Source: Antedon mediterranea (lineage: Eukaryota; Echinodermata; Crinoidea; Comatulida; Antedonidae). Taken from it: a stretch of DNA of 64,000 nucleotides. Location: the NCBI RefSeq assembly GCF_964355755.1, contig NW_027306096.1, forward strand, positions 62,001 through 126,000, read 5' to 3'. A program made the position numbers and the translations under genes. How positions within the stretch are numbered: the stretch's first letter is position 1; every line of letters begins with the position of its first letter. The notes under the pieces were generated by a model. It saw nothing but the letters and a program-made list of their open reading frames with translations. It ran no database searches and had not been told where the DNA came from. Of the stretch, positions 1 to 8,926 are shown piece by piece.

Positions 1-1061
1 CTTCTAATTGAAGAGTCGGTGTAAGGTCTCAATTTTATGTGAACGTATTTTGATTGTATGATCTCATTGAGTGGCATGACGACGATAGAATCATGATCAC
101 TACGCCCTAAAGGCGCATGGCGTTCTGGAAGGTGATAATGTTCGGGATGGCTCATAAAGATCTTATCAAGAAGAGACGTCCCACGTGTATGAAAATTAAC
201 GATCTGGGTTAAGGCAAGACTAGACGTGAGTTGGTCAGTGTCTAAGTCGTTAAAATCACCCAATATGATAATAGGTGTAGACATGTCTTTGGTGCGAATA
301 GAATCAACTGTCTGTATTAGATGGTTTAACAAATCCTCACTACCTTCTGCTGATGGTGGGTAATAAACAGCCCCAATGTAAATGTTTTGCGACGTTCTGC
401 CAGTAGTAGGTGACACTATTTTCCTCCAACAACATTCGTAGTTACATAAAGGATGCTCGTCGATAGTATTCACACAAAACTTTTCTGCTACAAACAAAGC
501 GATTCCCCCGCCACTACGTTCGAAATTGTCAATAGTGGCATCGATTGGGGTGGACATGGCTACAGCTGCTCTACATTTTGGTGGAAGGGTCGAAATAAAT
601 TTATTCTTTATCTGCTGGTCAGCGTATCCAATTCTGTCTGCGGCTTGTTTGATTTTGGTTAAGTGCTTTTCGGCGTTGTCGCCAGTGGTGTATGTAATTG
701 AATCGTATTCTCTTATGTGCGCATAGATTGATTTGTTTTTACTAAACCTGTTGATGAATTGGGTTTTTAAGGATTCTAGTGAATCGAACTGCTTTCCCTC
801 AATCCAGAGTCTAGCTTGGCCCTGAAGGCTACGTTTGAAAATACTTATTACATTAAATAATTGCGCATTGTTTACAGGGTTTTCTAAAGTGTGGGCCTCA
901 AGGTAGTCGGTAAACGATAAGTAGTGTGCACTACATTGGTCGTGATCGGTTATGGAACCGTCATATCTTTTGGGAAGGAAATCGGTTTGTCTTAGGTGGG
1001 GCACGGGGTGAGGATTGACGGGCTCATTTAAAATTACTTCGTTATCAACAATGTCGACCAT
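1..1061 (-). CDS. Chimeric retroelement ORF: LTR-retrotransposon Gag fused in frame to partial LINE endonuclease (runs off left edge)
   Basis: My translation of the minus strand from the ATG at 1061-1059 gives 353 codons without a stop to the window edge. The ATG has A at -3 and G at +4, and an in-frame TAA lies two codons upstream. Residues about 40-178 read as a retrotransposon Gag (capsid-like) domain: a Q-rich/hydrophobic helix pattern, LQGQARLWIEG at 79-89, FINRFS at 102-107, and TLPPKCRAAVAMS at 158-170. From about residue 181 it becomes the C-terminal part of an APE-like LINE endonuclease: ERSGGGIALFV at 181-191, IYIGAVYYPP at 227-236, the GDFN motif at 268-271 and the SDHD motif at 321-324. 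The N-terminal third of the endonuclease, which carries the catalytic Glu, is absent, so cleavage activity is doubtful. No Gag zinc knuckle is seen; the switch comes before it. The likely cause is a 5'-truncated LINE inserted in the same orientation into gag near 520-530. A true fusion element is the alternative. Confidence 0.82.
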   Translation of the reverse strand, partial: MVDIVDNEVILNEPVNPHPVPHLRQTDFLPKRYDGSITDHDQCSAHYLSFTDYLEAHTLENPVNNAQLFNVISIFKRSLQGQARLWIEGKQFDSLESLKTQFINRFSKNKSIYAHIREYDSITYTTGDNAEKHLTKIKQAADRIGYADQQIKNKFISTLPPKCRAAVAMSTPIDATIDNFERSGGGIALFVAEKFCVNTIDEHPLCNYECCWRKIVSPTTGRTSQNIYIGAVYYPPSAEGSEDLLNHLIQTVDSIRTKDMSTPIIILGDFNDLDTDQLTSSLALTQIVNFHTRGTSLLDKIFMSHPEHYHLPERHAPLGRSDHDSIVVMPLNEIIQSKYVHIKLRPYTDSSIR

Positions 1062-1222
1062 ACTTTATAATATTAATTATTCAAAATATCAAAAACAATT
1101 TAGTGTATATATATGTAAACTCTCACTTTTCAATCAAGGTTACAAATCAAAAATCAAAATGGTTTTGACTTACCCCAAATGCTTCGGATCCAATTAAAAA
1201 TGAATTAAAGGAATGCAAAAAA

Positions 1223-1340
1223 GTGTTCAAAAATGTTCAAATGTTCAAACAACGAATTAAAAAAATGTTAAAAGTGTTCATCAATGTTCAAATTTTCAAA
1301 CAACGAATTCAAAAAAATGCGAAAGGTGTTCATCAATGTT
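1223..1340. repeat. Imperfect 51-52-bp tandem repeat in leader
   Basis: The phrase gtgttca...aatgttcaaa...ttcaaacaacgaatt recurs with starts at 1223, 1274 and 1326, a period of 51-52 bp. There are two full copies and a partial third, diverged by several substitutions. It lies within the LTR element leader. Confidence 0.6.
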
Positions 1341-1457
1341 TAAAATGGTCAAAAAAAATAAATGTTAAAAAAAACGATCGAAAAAAAACGGCGTGAAGTT
1401 GAAAGTGTTCAAACGAAATAGTTCTTGTCCGCTTGCTTCTGTTTTGATTCTGCTTGG

Positions 1458-1661
1458 GTCTTCCTAGATTATCTTCTTTGTCTTTATCCAATGGTTATAA
1501 TTTGATAAAATTTCTGCTTGTCTCGATCTCATTCAAATATAATTTCAGCTTGTCTTTTGTGTCTTCCTCGATTATCTTCTTTGTCTTCATCCAATGGTAA
1601 TAATTTGATCAAATTTCTGCTTGTCTCGATCTCATTCAAATATAATTTCAGCTTGTCTTTT
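1458..1661. repeat. 103-bp tandem duplication in leader
   Basis: Two adjacent copies, 1458-1560 and 1561-1661, begin gtcttcct and end in agcttgtctttt. They differ at only a few positions (for example tag/tcg, tttatcc/ttcatcc). The low divergence points to a recent duplication in the leader of this element. Confidence 0.75.
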
Positions 1662-1780
1662 GAATCAAAGTAAATTTCAGGTTTTCTCCTTTCAAACAAA
1701 TATGGTTATTTTTGTCTTCGTCTTCGTCTTCGTGTCTTGTTAAGTGTTTATTTCTTGTTTTCTCACTCCGTTCCTTATGA

Positions 1781-1798
1781 AATTTGGGTCTTCCACCA
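1781..1798 (-). promoter_or_regulatory. Primer-binding-site-like motif
   Basis: Read on the minus strand, the base after the terminal CA of the LTR begins TGGTGGAAGACCC. A TGG directly after the 5' LTR is the usual complement of the tRNA 3' CCA end that primes reverse transcription. I could not assign the primer tRNA. Confidence 0.55.
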
Positions 1799-2384
1799 TG
1801 TAATATAATGTTGCGTTGTTGAGGTACTAATGAAGACTCTTACCCGCTGGACTGTCGTAACACATATATTGTTTATTCAGTATAATACTTCAGTACAATA
1901 TACAACTATAAGTATAGATAAAAAACAGAGAATACAGTGATGCTGTCGGTGAGGTGTGAAGTGTGTAGGTCTGCTTCTGAAGAAGTGGCTGTGAGGTGTG
2001 TCTGGGCCCTTCTGAAACTTGGGAGTATATTGGCCCTCGGTTCATTTACATATGTCACTACGTAATCTTAGAGGTTACTGATTGGTCCTAAGTTGGTCCA
2101 GGGGTGTTTAAGTGGGAGTGATTAACGGTATAATAAGGTATTTCTGTGATGGATAACACTGTCAAATCTGTACTTAAATAGTGTCGATCACTCCTGGTTT
2201 AACGATGGGAAAAGTCACAAAATTAAGCTAAGTGTTTTCTTTAGGGATTCTATTATAAACTAAATGGTCATTAAAACATCTGGACAAACTCTCCTCTGGA
2301 CTTTCTGGGTCAAGTTTGTGAACCTATTTGAATTCCGATACAAAGGTCGATTTCTTAAATATAAAAGTATATCGTTATATTACA
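1799..2384 (-). mobile_element. 5' LTR of a minus-strand LTR retrotransposon (586 bp)
   Basis: The plus-strand ends are TGTAATATAATG (1799) and CGTTATATTACA (ending 2384), a 12-bp inverted pair with one mismatch bounded by TG...CA. The outer end meets satellite sequence at 2385 with no spacer, and the inner end meets a TGG primer-binding-site-like motif. Inside, on the minus strand, are a CCAAT box (2081-2085), a TATA-like TATTTAAGTA (2171-2180) and AATAAA (1872-1877). The order LTR, TGG motif, leader, Gag supports the assignment. The 3' LTR would lie left of the window, so LTR-LTR identity cannot be judged. The Gag domain fits a Ty3/Gypsy-like element, but no pol is visible to confirm the class. 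Confidence 0.78.
1872..1877 (-). promoter_or_regulatory. Polyadenylation signal in LTR
   Basis: AATAAA on the minus strand (tttatt on plus), about 75 bp before the inner LTR end. This is the expected place for the R-region polyadenylation signal of an LTR retrotransposon. Confidence 0.5.
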
Positions 2385-2935
2385 TTGATTACACAAAAAT
2401 ATCAAAGTGCTTAAAATCACATTTGAAACCGTTTTAGACCATTTTGTGCATTTCGATGAAACTTTTCACACAAAAACCTCAAAGTGCACAAAATAGCTTC
2501 AAATCGCATTTGGAGACGTTTTAGACCATTTTGAGCATTTCGATGAAACTTTTCACACAAAAACGACAAAGTGCACAAAATAGCTTCAAATCGCATTTAG
2601 AGACGTTCTAGACCATTTTGTGCATTTCGATGAAACTTTTCACACAAAAACATCAAAGTGCACAAAATAGCTTCAAATCGCATTTAGAGACGTTTTAGAC
2701 CATTTTGTGCATTTCGATGAAACTTTTCACAAAAAAACATCAAAGTGCACAAAATAGCTTCAAATCGCATTTGGAGACGTTTTAGACCATTTTGAGCATT
2801 TCGATGAAACTTTTCACACAAAAACGACAAAGTGCACAAAATAGCTTCAAATCGCACTTAGAGACGTTTTAGACCATTTTGTGCATTTCGATGAAACTTT
2901 TCACACAAAAACATCAAAGTGCACAAAATAGCTTT
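2385..2935 (-). repeat. Satellite array, reverse-oriented arm (about 550 bp)
   Basis: This is the same 87-bp satellite family as the main array, on the opposite strand. About six and a half monomers carry the reverse-strand signatures gatgaaacttttcacac and caaagtgcacaaaatagc. The left end is cut by the LTR insertion. The right end is a near-zero-spacer turnaround into the forward array. Confidence 0.9.
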
Positions 2936-3465
2936 AAGCTATTGTATGCACTTTGATGTTTTTGTGTGAAAAGTTTTTTCGAAATGCACAAAATGGTCTA
3001 AAACGTCTCCAAATGTGATTTGGAGCTCTTTTGTGCACTTTGATGTTTTGTGTAAAAAGTTTTATAGAAATGCTCAAAATGGTCTAAAACGTTTTCAAAT
3101 GTGATTTTAAGCACTTTAATGTTTTGTGTGAAAAGTTTTATCGAAATGCTCAAAATGGTCTAAAACGGTTTCAAATGTGATTTTAAGCACTTTGATATTT
3201 TTGTGTATTCAAGTTTTTTTCGAAATGCACAACATGGTCTAAAACGTCTACAAATGCGATTTGAAACTATTTTGTGCACTTTGATGTTTTGTGTAATGAA
3301 ACGCACAAAATGGTCTAAAACGTCTCCAAATGCGATTTGAAGCTATTTTGTGCACTTTGTTGTTTTGTGTGAAAAGTTTCATCGAAATGCACAAAATTGT
3401 CTAAAACGTCTCCAAATACGATTTGAAGCTATTTTGTGCACTTTGATGTTTTTGTGTGAAAAGTT

Positions 3466-5533
3466 TCATCGAAATGCACAAAATGGTCTAAAACGTCTCT
3501 CAATGCGATTTGAAGCTATTTTGTGCACATTGATGTTTTTGTGTGAAAAGTTTCATCGAAATGCACAAAATGTTCTAAAACGTCTCCAAATACGATATTA
3601 AGCTATTGTATGTATTTTGATGTTTTTGTGTGAAAAGTTTTATCGAAATACTCAAAATGGTCTAAAACGGTTTCAAATGTGATTTTAAGCACTTTGAGGT
3701 TTTTGTGTAATCAAATTTCATCGAAATGCACAAAATGGTCTAAAACGTCTCCAAATGCGATTTGAAGCTATTTTGTGCACTTTGATGTTTTGTGTGAAAA
3801 GTTTCATCGAAATGCACAAATTGGTCTAAAACGTCTCCAAATACGATATTAAGTTATTGTATGTACTTTGTTGTTTTTGTGTGAAAAGTTTCATCGAAAT
3901 GCACAAATTGGTCTAAAACGACTCCAAATGCGATTTGAAGCTATTTTATGCACTTTGATGTTTTGTGTGAAAAGTTTCATCGAAAATCACAAAATGGTCA
4001 AAAACGTCTCCAAATACGATTATAAGCTGTTGTATGCACATTGATGTTTTTGGTTGAAAAGTTTCATCGAAATGCACAAAATGGTCTAAAACGTCTCCAA
4101 ATACGATATTAAGCTATTGTATGCACTTTGTTGTTTTTGTGTGAAAAGTTTCATCGAAATGCACAAAATGGTCTAAAACGTCTCCAAATGCGATTTGAAG
4201 CTATTTTGTGCAATTTGATGGTTTTGTGTGAAAAGTTTCATCGAAATGGACAAAATGGTCAAAAACGTCTCCAAATACGATAATAAACTATTGTATGCAC
4301 TTTGATGTTTTTGTGTGAAAAGTTTTAACGAAATGCACAAAATGGTCTAAAACGTCTCCAAATCCATTTTTAAGCTATTCTAAGCACTTTGGTGTTTTTA
4401 TGTTACCAAGTTTTTTCGAAATGCACAAAATGGTCTAAAACGTCTCTCAATGCGATTTGAAGCTATTTTGTGCACATTGATGTTTTTGTGTGAAAAGTTT
4501 CATCGAAATGCACAAAATGTTCTAAAACGTCTCCAAATACGATATTAAGCTATTGTATGTATTTTGATGTTTTTGTGTGAAAAGTTTTATCGAAATACTC
4601 AAAATGGTCTAAAACGGTTTCAAATGTGATTTTAAGCACTTTGATGTTTTTGTGTAATCAAATTTCATCGAAATGCACAAAATGGTCTAAAACGTCTGCA
4701 AATGCGATTTGAAGCTATTTTGTGCACTTTGATGTTTTGTGTAATAAAGTTTCATCGAAATGCTCAAAATGGTCTAAAACGTCTCAAAATGCGATTTGAA
4801 GCTATTTTGTACACTTTGATGTTTTGTGTGAAAAGTTTCATCGAAATGCACAAATTGGTCTAAAACGTCTCCAAATACGATATTAAGTTATTGTATGTAC
4901 TTTGTTGTTTTTGTGTGAAAAGTTTCATCGAAATGCACCAATTGGTCTAAAACGTCTCCAAATGCGATTTGAAGCTATTTTGTGCACTTTGATGTTTTGT
5001 GTGAAAAGTTTCATCGAAAATCACAAAATGGTCTAAAACGTCTCCAAATACGATTATAAGCTGTTGTATGCACATTGATGTTTTTGGTTGAAAAGTTTCA
5101 TCGAAATGCACAAAATGGTCTAAAACGTCTCCAAAAACGATATTGAGCTATTGTATGCACTTTGTTGTTTTTGTGTGAAAAGTTTCATCGAAATGCACAA
5201 AATGGTCTAAAACGTCTCCAAATGAGATTTGAAGCTATTTTGTGGAATTTGATGGTTTTGTGTGAAAAGTTTCATCGAAATGCACAAAATGGTCAAAAAC
5301 GTCTCCAAATGCGATTTGAAACTATTTTGTGCAATTTGATGGTTTTGTGTGAAAAGTTTCATCGAAATGCACAAAATGGTCAAAAACGTCTCCAAATACG
5401 ATAATAAGCTATTGTATGCACTTTGATGTTTTCGTGTGAAAAGTTTTAACGAAATGCACAAAATGGTCTAAAACGTCTCCAAATCCATTTTTAAGCTATT
5501 CTAAGCACTTTGGTGTTTTTATGTTACCAAGTT
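3466..5533 (+). repeat. Tandem higher-order repeat, unit about 0.95-1.1 kb, two copies
   Basis: Signatures such as cgtctctcaatgcg (3494 and 4441), tgtttttggttgaaaag (near 4045 and 5089) and agttttaacg (4321 and 5442) recur in the same order. The offset grows 947, 1044, 1121 along the copy. The growth is explained by one or two extra monomers gained in the second copy, one of them near 4730-4820. Confidence 0.75.
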
Positions 5534-6148
5534 TTTTCGAAATGCACAAAATGGTCTAAAACGTCTACAAATGCGATTTGAAGCTATTTTGTGCACTTTG
5601 ATGTTTTGTGTAATGAAACGCACAAAATGGTCAAAAACGTCTCCAAATGCGATTTGAAGCTATTTTGTGAACTTTGATGTTTTGTGTGAAAAGTTTCATC
5701 GAAATGCACAAAATTGTCTAAAACGTCTCCAAATACGTTATTAAGCTATTGTATGCACTTTGTTGTTTTTGAGTGAAAAGTTTCATCGAAATGCTCAAAA
5801 TGGTCTAAAACGTCTCCAAATGCGATTTGAAGCTATTTTGTGCACTTTGATGTTTTTGTGTGAAAAGTTTCATCGAAATGCACAAAATGGTCTAAAACCA
5901 TTACGATATTAAGCTATTGTATGTACTTTGTTGTTTTTGTGTGAAAAGTTTCATCGAAATGCACAAATTGGTCTAAAACGTCTCCAAATGCGATTTGAAG
6001 CTATTTTGTGCACTTTGATGTTTTGTGTGAAATGTTTCATCGAAATGCACAAAATGTTCTAAAACGTCTCCGAATACGATATTAAGCTATTGTATGTAGG
6101 CTACTTTGTTGTTTTTGTGTGAAAAGTTTCATCGAAATGCTCAAAATG

Positions 6149-7048
6149 TTTCATCGAAACGCACAACATGGTCTAAAACGTCTGCAAATGCGATTTGAAG
6201 CTATTTTGTGCACTTTGATGTTTTGTGTAATCAAGTTTCATCGAAATGCACAAAATGGTCTAAAACGTCTCCAAATGCGATTTGGAGCTATTTTGTGCAC
6301 TTTGATGTTTTGTGTGAAAAATCAAAATGCACAAAATGGTCTAAAACGTCTCCAAATACGATATTAACCTATTGTATGCACTTTGTTGTTATTGTGTGAA
6401 AAGTTTCATCGAAATGCACAAAATGGTCTAAAACGTCTCCAAATGCGATTTGAAGATATTTTGTGCACTTTGATGTTTTTGTGTGAAAAGTTTCATCGAA
6501 ATGCACAAAATGGTCTAAAACGTCTCCAAATACGATATTAAGCTATTGTATGCACTTTGTTGTTTTTGTCTGAAAAGTTTTCCCGAAATGCACAAAATGG
6601 TCTAAAACGTCTCTAAATGTGATTTGAAGTTAATTTTTGCACTTTGATGTTTTTGTGTGAAAAGTTTCATCGAAATGCACAAAATGGTCTAAAACGTCTC
6701 CAAATATGATATTAGGCTATTGTATGCACTTTGTTGTTTTTGTCTGAAAAGTTTTCACGAATTTCAGAAAATGGTCTAAAACGTCTCTAAATGCGATTTG
6801 AATTTATTTTGTGCACTTTGATGTTTTGTGCGAAAAGTTTTATCGAAATGCTCAAAGTGGTCTAAAACGGTTTCAAATGTGATTTTAAGCACTTTGATGT
6901 TTTTGCGTAATAAAGTTTCATCGAAATGCACAAAATGGTCTAAAACGTCTGCAAATGCGATATGAAGTTATTTTGTGCACTTTGATGTTTTGTGTAATCC
7001 AGTTTCATCGAAATGTACAAAATTGTCTAGAACCTCTCAAAATGCGAT
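6149..7048 (+). repeat. 900-bp segmental duplication within satellite, copy 1
   Basis: Matches 8027-8926 at a constant offset of 1878 bp, including the rare short monomer with gtgaaaaatcaaaatgcac and the variant gaagttaatttttgcac. A few substitutions separate the copies. It ends where gatattaagc replaces gatttgaagc. Confidence 0.8.
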
Positions 7049-8026
7049 ATTAAGCTATTGTATGCACTTTGTTGTTTTTGTGTAATAAAGTTTCATCGAA
7101 ATGCACAAAATGGTCTAAAACGTCTCCAAATGCAATTTGAAGCTATTTAGTGCACTTTGATGTTTTGTGTGAAAAGTTTCACCAAAATGCACAAAATGGT
7201 CTAAAACGTCTCCAAATACGATATTAAGCTATTGTATGCACTTTGATGTTTATGTGTGAAAATTTTTTTCGAATGCAAAAAATTTTCTAAAACGTCTCCA
7301 AATCCGACTTTGAGCTCTTTTGTGCACTTTGATGTTTTGTGTAATGAAAGGCACAAAATGGTCTAAAACGTCTCCAAATGCGATTTGAAGCTATTTTGTG
7401 CACTTTGTTGTTTTCGTGTGAAAAGTTTCATCGAAATGCTCAAAATGGTCTAAAACGTCTCCAAATGCGATTTGAAGATATTTTGTGCACTTTGATGTTT
7501 TTGTGTGAAAAGTTTCATAGAAATGCACAAAATGGTCTAAAACGTCTCCAAATACGATATTAACCTATTGTATGCACTTTGTTGTTTTCGTGTGAAAAGT
7601 TTCATCGAAATGCTCAAAATGGTCTAAAACGTCTCCAAATGCGATTTGAAGATATTTTGTGCACTTTGATGTTTTTGTGTGAAAAGTTTCATAGAAATGC
7701 ACAAAATGGTCTAAAACGTCTCCAAATGCGATTTGAAGATATTTTGTGCACTTTGATGTTTTTGTGTGAAAAGTTTCATCGAAATGCACAAAATGGTCTA
7801 AAACGTCTCCAAATACGATATTAAGCTATTGTATGCACTTTGTTGTTTTTGTCTGAAAAGTTTTCATCGAAATGCACAAAATGTTCTAAAACGTCTCCAA
7901 ATACGATATTAAGCTATTGTATGTATTTTGATGTTTTTGTGTGAAAAGTTTTATCGAAATGCTCAAAATGGTCTAAAACGGTTTCAAATGTGATTTTAAG
8001 CACTTTGATGTTTTTGTGTAATCAAG

Positions 8027-8926
8027 TTTCATCGAAACGCACAACATGGTCTAAAACGTCTGCAAATGCGATTTGAAGCTATTTTGTGCACTTTGATGTT
8101 TTGTGTAATCAAGTTTCATCGAAATGCACAAAATGGTCTAAAACGTCTCCAAATGCGATTTGGAGCTATTTTGTGCACTTTGATGTTTTGTGTGAAAAAT
8201 CAAAATGCACAAAATGGTCTAAAACGTCTCCAAATACGATATTAACCTATTGTATGCACTTTGTTGTTATTGTGTGAAAAGTCTCATCGAAATGCTCAAA
8301 ATGGTCTAAAACGTCTCCAAATGCGATTTGAAGATATTTTGTGCACTTTGATGTTTTTGTGTGAAAAGTTTCATCGAAATGCACAAAATGGTCTAAAACG
8401 TCTCCAAATACGATATTAAGCTATTTTATGCACTTTGTTGTTTTTGTGTGAAAAGTTTTCACGAAATGCACAAAATGGTCTAAAACGTCTCTAAATGCGA
8501 TTTGAAGTTAATTTTTGCACTTTGATGTTTTTGTGTAAAAAGTTTCATCGAAATGCACAAAATGGTCTAAAACGTCTCCAAATATGATATTAGGCTATTG
8601 TATGCACTTTGTTGTTTTTGTCTGAAAAGTTTTCACGAAATTCACAAAATGATCTAAAACGTCTCTAAATGCGATTTTAATTTATTTTGTGCACTTTGAT
8701 ATTTTGTGTGAAAAGTTTTATCGAAATGCTCAAAGTGGTCTAAAACGGTTTCAAATGTGATTTTAAGCACTTTGATGTTTTTGTGTAATAAAGTTTCATC
8801 GAAATGCACAAAATGGTCTAAAACGTCTGCAAATGCGATATGAAGTTATTTTGTGCACTTTGATGTTTTGTGTAATCCAGTTTCATCGAAATGTACAAAA
8901 TTGTCTAAAACCTCTCAAAATGCGAT
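8027..8926 (+). repeat. 900-bp segmental duplication within satellite, copy 2
   Basis: Second copy of 6149-7048, at offset 1878. The flanking monomers differ, so the boundaries are those of a copied block and not simply of a shared monomer type. Confidence 0.8.

Larger units (their letters stand above)
1062..1780 (-). other. 5' leader of the minus-strand LTR element (untranslated, repeat-bearing)
   Basis: This AT-rich stretch lies between the primer-binding-site-like motif and the Gag start codon. I find no supported coding region in it on either strand. It carries two small tandem repeats, listed separately. In an LTR retrotransposon this interval would hold packaging and leader sequence; that role is inferred only from position. 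Confidence 0.6.

Noticed and set aside
453-726. Plus-strand open frames at 453-662 and 526-726
   Set aside because: They are antisense to the continuous minus-strand Gag/endonuclease frame, which has recognisable motifs.
1015-1197. Plus-strand open frame of 60 codons
   Set aside because: It overlaps the Gag start and AT-rich leader, and has no recognisable domain.
1799-1865. A very short (about 64-bp) LTR ending at gtaaca
   Set aside because: The pair TGTAATATAATG (1799) / CGTTATATTACA (2384) is a better inverted terminus, and its outer end coincides with the satellite edge.
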